From Ceratotherium simum simum (Eukaryota; Chordata; Mammalia; Perissodactyla; Rhinocerotidae), in NCBI RefSeq assembly GCF_000283155.1, contig NW_004454229.1, positions 3,194,860 to 3,258,859 on the forward strand: a stretch of 64,000 bases of DNA, read 5' to 3'. The notes under the pieces were generated by a model, which made no database searches, had not been told where the DNA came from, and saw only the letters and a program-made list of their open reading frames with translations. A program made the translations under genes and the position numbers. Within the stretch, counting starts at the first letter, position 1, and each line of letters opens with the position of its first letter. This document shows, in pieces, positions 56,222-64,000 of the stretch.

Positions 56222-57116
56222 AATCTGACTGACATAAAATTCAAAATAGCAGAAACTATTCAAAATAATTCAAAATAAAGAAACTCAATGAGTTACAAGG
56301 AAACCTGGGAAGATACTTCAATGAGGTCAGGAATAAAATTAATCAACAGAAGGAATACTTCACCAAAGATTGAAACTCAAAAAAAAAAACCAAACAGAAA
56401 TTCTGGATATGAAGAACACAATTAATGAGATAAAAAATAATGTGGAAAGCATAACAAATACAGTAGACCTTATAGAGGAGAGAATTAGTGACCTCAAAGA
56501 TAGAAACCCAGAAATGAGCCAGGTGGAGTAGGAGAGAGAACTAAGATTTTTAAAAACAAAGAAATTCTTCGACAAATATCCAACTCAATTAGGAAAAGTA
56601 ACATGAGGATTATAGGTATCCCAGAGGGAGAAAGGAGCAGAGAGCTCATTCAAAGAAATAATAGCTGAGAACTTCCCAAACCAGGGGAAAGAACTGGACA
56701 TGCAAGTTCATGAAGCCAACAGAATTTCTAATTATATCAATGCAAAAAGACCTTCTCCAAGGCATATAATATGAGAACTGTCAAAACTCAGTAACAAAGA
56801 AAAAATGTTAAGGGCAGCAAGAGAGAAGAAAATAACTTACAAAGGAACCCCTATCAGGCTTTTAGCAGACTTCTCTGCAGAAATCTTACAGAGTAGGAGA
56901 GAGTGGAATGATATATTCAAAATACTGAAAGACAAAAACTGTCAGCCAAGAATACTCTTCCCAACAAAATTATCCTTCAGATATGATGGAGAAATAAAAG
57001 CTTTCCCAAACAAACAAAAGCTGAGGGAGTTCATTGCCACAAGACCTGCCTTCGAAGAAATGATGAAGGGAGCCCTCCTACCTGAAAAAAAGGGGCAAAA
57101 GTTTACAAAGCTTTGA
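56222..57116 (+). pseudogene. L1 ORF1 (RNA-binding chaperone), broken, copy 1
   Basis: ORF1p is the trimeric RNA-binding protein of L1. The coiled-coil part is readable (EILDMKNTINEIKN, IEERISDLKDR) but hits in-frame stops, for example just after MSQVE. Later stops fall before the RRM part. The last 104 codons (56805-57116) are open and hold the C-terminal domain: AAREKKITYKGTPIRL, then SRREWNDIFKILKDKN, CQPRILFPTKLSF and a GEIKAFPNKQKLREF motif, ending in TGA. Non-functional. Confidence 0.8.
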
Positions 57117-57605
57117 GGAAGGAGATAAATAGACAAAATCAGAAAATTGCAGCTCTCTATCACAACAGGTTAGGAAACAATTACAAACCAAAGGATAAAG
57201 GGAAAGAAAGCATCAAAAACAACTATCCTTCAATTGAGTCACAAATTCACAACAAGAAAAAGAATAATTTGTGACAATAATAACTCAGAAGGGGAAGAGG
57301 AAAGGGTTGGAACTTACTTAGGCTAATGGAGATAAGAGGCTATCAGAAAATGGACTAACTCATCTATGAGATCTTTTATACAAACCGCATGGTAACCAAT
57401 AAACAAAAAATCAGAGCAGAGCCACAAATCATAAAGAGAAAACCATCACAGAAAACCACCAAACTGAAATGGCACTCAGAAATACAAAAGAAATAATGGA
57501 AATATAGAACAACTAGAAAACAAGAGATAAAACGGCAGTATTAAGCCCTCATATATCAATAATCATTCAAAATGTAAATGGATTGAATTCTTCATCAACT
57601 GATGA

Positions 57606-57623
57606 ATGGATAAAGAAAATGTG

Positions 57624-57665
<42 letters not shown>

Positions 57666-57806
57666 GAATACTACCCAGCCATAAAAAAGGACAAAATCAT
57701 GCCATTTGCGACAGCATGGATGGACCGTGAGGGCATTATGCTAAGTGAAATAAGTCAGATAGAGAAAGACAAATACAGAATGATTTCATTCATATGTCGA
57801 AGATAA
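57606..57806 (+). pseudogene. L1 ORF2 C-terminal stub
   Basis: The frame TDEWIKKMWY-like start, then MEYYPAIKKDKIMPFATAWM and GIMLSEISQ is the extreme C-terminus of ORF2p. A dinucleotide AC array encodes a His-Thr run inside it. No endonuclease or reverse transcriptase precedes it. Confidence 0.8.
57626..57660. repeat. (AC)n microsatellite in the L1 3' end
   Basis: About 17 uninterrupted AC units, expanded from the short ATACACAC word that L1 carries here. Likely length-polymorphic. Confidence 0.95.
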
Positions 57807-58074
57807 ACAAACACACAGATAAGGAAAAGAGATTAGTGGTTATCAGAGGAAAAGGGGGTGGAGGGAGGATGAGAGGGGTATAAGGGTACATGTGTATGGT
57901 GACAGATAAAAAGTAGACTATTGGTGGTGAACATAATGCAGTCTATACAGAAACTGCAATATAATAATGTACACCTGAAATTTACACAATGCTAAATGCC
58001 AATACCACCTCAATAAAATAAAACTAAAACACAACAAAAAAAATCCCAGGGTTTTCAAAGACATTAAAAATACA

Positions 58075-58920
58075 TATACATTTGGTTTTCTTCCCCAGAG
58101 AGCTCCTAAAACCCCTGAAATTTTCTAAGTGATAAGAGTGATAAAGGCAAAAAGAACAAGGAGTCTTCTGTTATTCATAACAAGTCCCTTTCAACTACAC
58201 CTGAGTTTGTTAATGAGGTGACTTTTGGAAAACCCCTCTGGATGGGGGATAGTTACCAGGGGAACCCCATGTGATTAGAGGGTCGGAACTTTCAGCTACC
58301 TGCATCTCTCTGCCCCCCACCTCTGGGGACAACAGAGGGGCTGGAGACTGAGTTAATCACTAATAAACAATGATTTAACCAATCATGCCTATGTAACGAA
58401 GTCTCCACAAAAAATCACTGCTGAAGGGTTTTGGAAAGCTTCCAGAGTGGTGAACAAGAATGCATCCACGTACAGGGAAGGTAGCACAACCCAAACTTTA
58501 CAGGCAAAGAAGTTCCTGTGCTCAGGACTCTTTGGGATCTTGTCCTATGTATCTCTTCATCTGGCTGTTCATTTATATCCTTTAAAATATGCTTAGTAAT
58601 AAATTGGTAATAGTAAGTAGAGCGCTTCTCTGAGTTCTATGAGCCATTCTAGCAAATTATCAAACCCAAGAAGGGGATTGTGGGAACCTCCAATTTATAT
58701 CCACTTGTTCAGAAGCACAGGTGACAATCTAGACTTGCAATTGGTGTCTGATGTGGCAGCAGTCTTGTGCGACTGAGTCCTGAACCTATGGGATCTGATG
58801 CTGTCTCCAGGTAGATAGTATCAGAATTTAGATAAATTATGGAACATCCAGCTGGTGTTGAAGAATTGCCTGGTGTCGGAAAAATATTCCTCACACATTT
58901 GGTGGCCAGAAGTGTCCTGT
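58075..58920 (+). mobile_element. ERVL-type LTR with primer-binding-site remnant
   Basis: GTCTTCTGTTATTCATAACAAG, TTAATCACTAATAAACAATG, CCAATCATGCCTATGTAACG, TAATAAATTGGTAATAGTAAG and GGTAGATAGTATCAGAATTT appear in the order of a known long mammalian LTR. After ...CTCACACA (58897) comes TTTGGTGGCCAGAAGTGTCC, which resembles the tRNA-Leu primer-binding site of ERVL elements. The left edge is uncertain. No coding region is attached. Confidence 0.55.
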
Positions 58921-59655
58921 TAGTAGTGTGGCAGAGAAAAACAGGAATTTTTCCTTCTGTTACATAATAGGTAGAGGGGAAAAAGTTTAACAATATTCGA
59001 GGTTTAGGGACACAGGTCTCCATCACAAAAATCATCAAGTTGTATTAAAAGAGAAGAAAATGTGTACAAAAATTGTGAAAATCTAAAAACAACTTAAACT
59101 TAGTTTTGGAATGATACTATACTCACAAAAATTATTACTCTATCACTAGCATAATTATTCAATTTATATCAGTTTGCTTCATGGAGCAATAATAAGATAA
59201 TACATAATATTAAATTCATTTGATCATTCTATAAATGTACTGAGTTTCACTGTGAAAACTGCAAAAAGAATGAGACCCTCCATTCCAAATACAGAGAAAA
59301 TCTTAATAAAAATTTTATTTCAGTATGTTTTCAAGCCCTATTCTCCAGAGCCCAGTGAATTTTCCTCAAAGGTATGCCTTCTTTGGCCATGAGAGAAGTT
59401 GGAGTTCCATTCATTCATTCTCTTTCCTCAAACTCTACTCCTTCCCCTTCAAACAGAGAAGTGCCATTTTTGACTATTTTTTTGACAAAATGGAGATTTC
59501 CAGGGGCTTTCTTGGAAAAAAAAGTTCCACTACTAAAATCAAACAAACAATCCAAGCCAAAAAATTTGAAAATTTATATGGTTAATGGCTGTTGGTAAGC
59601 TAAAGCTTCAAGAAGATTTTGATTTGACTTTGATATTTGTATACCGCTTAAAACA
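58921..59655. other. Intronic sequence, nothing recognised
   Basis: No repeat assigned. Two overlapping open frames near 59325-59598 have no recognisable motif and no splice support. Confidence 0.35.
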
Positions 59656-59859
59656 ACTTAGAGGAGAGTGACATCAGCAACATGGTGGAGTGAGCTATTC
59701 CTTTTATCTCTCCTCCTTTGAACCACAACTAAATGCGCATTCACTGACCAATGGAGGATACCATAACAGCGCAATAGGACACCTGAGAAACCCATGCAAC
59801 CATACATCTGAAGGAGGATTGACTGGCTCCCTGGGAAGTGGTGGAGATAGATGAGCACT

Positions 59860-60290
59860 CCCCTACCCTTCCCTGGCAGCCCTGTGCGCATGCCCAAACA
59901 CTTTCCAGGCCAATTCAAGTGCCCATAGCAATGCTGTGGCCAAGAAAGTGGGAATGCGCCTCAGCGTGACTGTGGGAAGGGGTGGTGGCAGCCCTGAGCC
60001 CGTGCATAAACACTTTCCCGACAGTGGGAGAGCCCATACTGCTGCTGCAGTCCCAACAAGTGGCCCAGGGCTCGACCCCAGAAAGAAGCCCGGCCCAATG
60101 AGCACAGTGGCTGGCATGGCCGGCACAACCATAAGAAGAGGTGGTGGCAGATTACATGCGCATGCGAACACTTTCCTGGGTGGTGCAAGTGCCCATAGTA
60201 CCACTGAGGCCCAACAAGCGGGAATGTGTCTCGGAGTGGTGGCAACCCTGAGCCTGAGTGAATGCTTTCCCACCTGATGGTAGCACCCAC
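59860..60290 (+). repeat. Diverged tandem units in the L1 5' region, copy 2
   Basis: Related blocks recur: GCATGCCCAAACACTTTCCAGG (59887), GTGCATAAACACTTTCCCGA (60002) and GCATGCGAACACTTTCCTGG (60160). Each is followed by 'agtgcccata' or 'agagcccata' and a CAACAAG/AAGAAAG-GTGG block. Unit spacing is irregular (about 115 and 160 bp). The unit sequence differs from that of the first L1. Confidence 0.6.
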
Positions 60291-60499
60291 CATATACACA
60301 CAACTTCCAGCAGACAGGATGGGATCAGAAATACAGCTCCTGCTTCCCCCAAGTGGTAGCAAGTAGAATCTGCAACCTGATACTACCACAAATGTGCCGG
60401 CAAAAGATTAGTTCATCAAACACCATGATAAAGTACAGCAACAATTCAGAGAAAAAGGAAAACGACAAAATCTCCAGAACCTAACCCTGAAGTCACAGA

Positions 60500-61391
60500 A
60501 GTTACAATCTAAATGACAGAGAATTCAAAATAGCTGTCACAAAGAAATACAACAATTTACAAGAAAACTCAGAAAGACAGTTAAATGAGCTTAGGATTAA
60601 AATAATGAAAAGAAGGAATATATCACTAAAAAGATTGAAAATATAAAAAAAAACAAGGAGAAATTCTGGATATGAAGAATACAATTAATGAGATAAAAAA
60701 TAGTCTAGAATCCTTAAAAAATGGAGCTGATGTTATCGAGGAAAGAATTAACAGTTTAGAGGACAGAAACCTAGAAATGATCCAGGTGGAGGAGGAGAGA
60801 GAACTAAGATTTTAAAAAAATGAAGGAATGCTTCAAGAAATATCTGACTCCATTAGGAAAAGAAACATAAGGATTATAGGTATTCCAGAGGGATAAGAGA
60901 GGGAAAAAGGAGCAGAGGGCTTGTTCTAAGAAATAATAGCTGAGAACTTCCCAAACCTTGGGAAAGAACTGGACTTACAAATAAATGAAGCCAATAGAAC
61001 TGCTAATTACATCGAAGCTAAAGAACCTTCTCCAAGGCATATAACAGTAAAACTGGCAAAAGTCAAAAACAAAGAGAAAATATTAAAGGCAGCAAGGCAG
61101 AAGAAAATAACCTACAAAGGAAACCTTATCAAGGTTGCAGTGGATTTCTCGGCAAAAACCTTACAGGCTAGGAGAGAACTGAATGATATATTCAAAATAC
61201 TTAAAGACAAAAACTTTCAGCCAAAAATACTCTATCCATGGAAATTATCCTTCAGATATGACGGAGAAATAACATCTTTTGCAGATAAACAAAAGCTGAG
61301 GGACTTCATCACCACTAGACCTCCCCTACAAGAAAAGATTAAGGATGCCCACATACCTAAAACAAAAAGACAAAGGTCTACAAAGCTTTGA
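60500..61391 (+). pseudogene. L1 ORF1 (RNA-binding chaperone), broken, copy 2
   Basis: The coiled-coil part (EILDMKNTINEIKN, VIEERINSLEDRN) reads well, then meets frameshifts around the A-rich stretch near 60815 and a stop in the segment after IPEG. The RNA-binding part (ENFPNLGKELDLQINEANR, SPRHITVKLAKVKNKEK) and C-terminal part (LQARRELNDIFKILKDKN, GEITSFADKQKLRDF) are recognisable to a TGA at 61389-61391. About 80% like copy 1 by eye. Confidence 0.8.
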
Positions 61392-61849
61392 GCAAGGAGA
61401 TAAATAGACAGACAAAATCAGAAAACCACAGCTCTCTTTCAGAACAGGGTAGCAAATATTTAGTTATAACTTATAAAGGGAAGGAAAGCATGAAAACTAA
61501 CAATAAACACTTCAACTTAGTCACAAACTCACAACGCAAAACACAATAATTTGTGACAACAGTAACTCAGAAGGAGAAGAGAAATAGAATGGAACCTGCT
61601 TAGGTTAATGGAGACAAAAGGCTATCAGAAAATGGACTATCTCATCTATGACATCTTTTATACAAACCTCACAGTAACCACTAAACAAAAAATCAAAGCA
61701 GAACCACAATTCATAAAAAAAGAAAACAGAAAATCTCCACAGAAAAACACAAAAATGAAATGGCAGTCAGAAATACAAAGGAAGAGAAACAATGGAAATA
61801 TAAAACAAGAGGAAACTAAATAAACGGCAGTAATAAGCCCTCATATATC

Positions 61850-62530
61850 AATAATCACTCTAAATTAAATGGATTGAATTCTCCAATCAAAAGACACAAA
61901 GTGGCTGGACAGATTAGAAAACAAGACTCAACTATACACTGCCTCCAGGAAACACATCTCAGCTCTAAAGACAAACATAGGCTCAGAGTGAAGGGATGGA
62001 AGATGATTCTCTAAGCAAATGGCAAACAACAGAAAGCAGGTGTTGCCATGCTAATATCAAACAAAGCAGACTTCAAGATAAAAACACGATAACAGACAAA
62101 GAGGGGCAGTATATAATGATAAAAGGGACTTTCCACCAAGAGGAGGTAACACATATAAATATATATGCACCTAACACAGGAGCACCACAGTTTATAAAGC
62201 AACTGTGAACGGACCTAAAGGAAGAAATTAACAGCATTACAATAATAGTAGGGAAGCTCAACACCCCACTTACATCAATGGATAGATCATCCAGACAGAA
62301 AGTCAACAAGGAAATAGTAGATATAAATGAAACACTTGATCAGATGGACTTACCAGATACAGAGAGAGCATTCCATCTGAAAACAGCAGAATACACATTC
62401 TTCTCAAGTGCACATAGAATGTTCTCAAAGATAGACCATATGCTGGGAAACAAGGCAAGCCTCAATAAATTTAAGAAGATTGAAATCATATCAAGCATCT
62501 TTTCCAACCACAAGCTATGAAACTAGAAAT
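61850..62530 (+). pseudogene. L1 ORF2 endonuclease domain, decayed
   Basis: Pieces of the APE-type endonuclease are visible in several frames: KTQLYTASRKHIS near the start, IYAPNTGAPQFIKQ at about 62155-62205, RSSRQKVNKE and TFFSSAHRMFSKIDHMLG. The catalytic GDFN motif reads GKLN at 62251-62262, losing the Asp, and the terminal SDH reads SNH near 62508. With several stops as well, the domain is dead. Confidence 0.8.
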
Positions 62531-62645
62531 CAACTACAAAAAAAAAGCTGAGAAAGTCACAAATATGTGGAGACTAAACAACATTCTACTGAACAACCAT
62601 TAGACTCATGAAGAAATTAAAGGAGAAATCAAAAAACACCTGGAG

Positions 62646-62884
62646 GGGCCGGCCAGGTGGCACAAGCGGTTAAATGCATGCGCTCCGCTGCGGCAGCTGG
62701 GGGTTCGCCGGTTCGGACCCCGGGCACGCATCAACGCACTGCTTACCGAGCCATGTTGTAGTGGCATCCCATAGAAAGTGGAGGAAGATGGGCATGGATG
62801 TTAGCCCAGAGCCAGTCTTCCTCAGCAAAAAGAGGAGGATTGGCAAGTGTTAGCTCAGGGCCAATCTTCCTCACACACACCAAA
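62646..62884 (+). mobile_element. ERE SINE (long-tail type) inside L1 ORF2
   Basis: GGGCCGGCCAGGTGGCACAA start, box B-like GGTTCGGACCCCGG, CGAGCCATGTTGTAGTGGC body, paired TTAGC/TCTTCCTC modules and a CACACACACC-poly-A tail. The TSD AAAAAACACCTGGAG is at 62631-62645 and 62885-62899, splitting one ORF2 codon run. Confidence 0.96.
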
Positions 62885-62899
62885 AAAAAACACCTGGAG

Positions 62900-64000
62900 A
62901 CAAATGAAAATGGAAATACATCATACCAACTCTTGTGGGATGCAGCAAAAGGGTTTATAAGAGGGAAATTCATAACAATACAGGCCTCCTTCAACAAACA
63001 AGAAAAATGTCAAATAAGTAATCTTAAACTACACCTAAGAGAATTAGAAAAAGAAGCCAAACAAAGCCCAAAGTCAGCAGAAGGAGGGAAATAATAAAAA
63101 TTAGAGCAGAAATAAAGGAAATTGTAACAAACAAACAAAAAAAAAACCGGAGAAAGGATCAATGAAACTAACAGCTGGTTCTTTGAGAAGATAAACAAAA
63201 TTGACAAACTCTTGCCAGACTCACTAAGAAAAAAAGAGAGAAGCTCAAATGAATAAAATTAGAAATGAAAGGGGGGAATTACAATGGATACCACAGAAAT
63301 ACAAAGGATTATAAGAGGATACTATGAAAAACTGTATGCCCACAAACTGGATAACCTAGAAGAAATGGATAAATTCTTAGACACATACAACTTCCCAAAA
63401 CTGAATCAAGCAGAAATAGAGAATGTGAATAGCCCAATCAGAAGTAAAGAGATCAAAACAGTAATCAAAAACCTCACAAAAAACAAAAGTCCAGGACTAG
63501 ATGGCTTCTCTGGAGAATTCTGTGAAACATTCAAAGAATATTCAATACTTGTCCTTCTCAAACTATTCCAAAAAATTGAAGAAGACAGAAAGCTTCCTAA
63601 CTCATTCTATGAGGCCAACATTACCCTGATACCAAAACCAGGCAAGGACAGCAAAAAGAAGGAAAATTACAGGCCACTATCACTGATGAATGTAGATGCA
63701 AAAATTCTCAACAAGATATTGGCAAACCAAATACAGCAATACATCAGAAGGATCACACACCATGATCAAGTGGGATTTAGACCAGGGACACAGGGATGGT
63801 TCAACATATGCAAATCAATCAATGTGATACACTATATTAACAAAATGAGGAATAAAGATCACATGATCATCTAAATAGATGCAGAGAAAGCATTTAACAA
63901 GATCCAACATCCATTTATGATAAAAACTCTCAATAAAATGGGTACAGAAGGAAAGTACCTCAACATAACAAAGGCCATATATGACAAACCAACAGCCAAC
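62900..64000 (+). pseudogene. L1 ORF2 reverse transcriptase region, partial
   Basis: After the ERE the ORF2 linker continues (ETNENGNTSYQLLWDAAKG, LRELEKEAKQ) with frameshifts. From 63284 to 63871 one frame is open for 196 codons: [71 protein letters not shown]. It ends in TAA at 63872-63874, directly before the residues of reverse transcriptase motif A (IDAEKAF), so the catalytic palm would not be made. Homology continues past the stop to the window edge. Confidence 0.85.

Larger units (their letters stand above)
54775..58030 (+). mobile_element. L1 LINE with full 5' region but ORF2 deleted
   Basis: The element starts GATGTCAGCATCAGGGTGGA, has a GC-rich 5' region (54775-56200), a broken ORF1 (to 57116), and the ORF1-ORF2 spacer. 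At about 57591 it jumps from GGATTGAATTCT straight to TCATCAACTGATGAATGG, which belongs near the end of ORF2. It finishes with the ORF2 C-terminal codons, the 3' UTR (GTACACCTGAAATTTACACA) and CAATAAAATAAAAC. The second L1 at 59.66 kb keeps ORF2 at the same point, so about 3.5 kb (endonuclease and reverse transcriptase) is absent here. Antisense to FAF1. Confidence 0.8.
32554..64000 (-). other. FAF1: FAF1 intron upstream of the exon (partial)
   Basis: The preceding coding segment (ending near LPKNNSLYVL and the Ser-rich linker in the known protein) was not found up to the window edge. The whole interval is therefore read as one intron. L1 copies on the plus strand here are antisense to the gene, the usual bias for L1 retained in introns. 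Confidence 0.7.
59665..64000 (+). mobile_element. L1 LINE, 5'-complete, runs off the window
   Basis: It starts GAGTGACATCAGCAACATGG, closely similar to the first L1's start. It has a GC-rich repeated 5' region (to about 60380), ORF1 (to 61391), a spacer and ORF2 from about 61850 to the window edge, interrupted by an ERE. ORF1 and ORF2 carry stops and frameshifts. Antisense to FAF1. Confidence 0.85.

Noticed and set aside
59863..60389. Overlapping open frames on both strands of 66-146 codons
   Set aside because: They lie in the GC-rich repeated 5' region of an L1, where stops are scarce by composition. Kept only as context for the antisense-frame finding.

Overview
The window is nuclear DNA from an odd-toed ungulate, most likely a horse-group species (Equus). 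The main evidence is twelve copies of the tRNA-derived ERE SINE of perissodactyls, most with target-site duplications (TSDs). Other support is the mammalian LINE-1 (L1), L2 and MIR relics, the LTR remnants, low GC and scarce CpG. There are no bacterial-type genes, operons, CRISPR arrays or rRNA/tRNA genes.

One protein-coding segment is supported: a 106-bp exon on the minus strand (32448-32553) with consensus splice sites. Its 35 codons match the start of the second ubiquitin-like domain (UB2) of FAF1, Fas-associated factor 1. The rest is read as the two flanking introns of FAF1, which is transcribed from high to low coordinates. The neighbouring exons, whose protein sequence is known, were not seen here.

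Layout: 1-19.6 kb holds ancient L2, MIR and L1 fragments, three ERE copies and a nested L1 cluster (16.1-19.6 kb) that includes a possible 3' transduction. 19.6-33.6 kb, around the exon, is poor in repeats: no ERE, no recognisable L1, only weak MIR/L2 traces near 20-21 kb. It holds the best candidates for conserved regulatory DNA and one CTCF-like site. 33.6-51 kb is repeat-rich again, with a 1.2-kb L2 copy, eight EREs, an old L1 and two MaLR-like LTRs. 51-54 kb has a CTCF-like site and two solo LTRs with 4-bp TSDs. 54.8-64 kb has two L1 copies on the plus strand, antisense to FAF1. The first lacks nearly all of ORF2 and has a 5' region of tandem units of about 230 bp. The second has a different tandem 5' region, a broken ORF1 and a decayed ORF2 running off the window. 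An ERVL-type LTR lies between them.

No new multi-gene system is visible. The points most worth checking are the ORF2-less L1 with its repeated 5' region and long antisense open frame, the candidate L1 3' transduction, the composite ERE variant, the two CTCF-like sites and the repeat-poor block around the exon. Subfamily names and repeat edges are by eye; edges without a TSD may be off by tens of bases.
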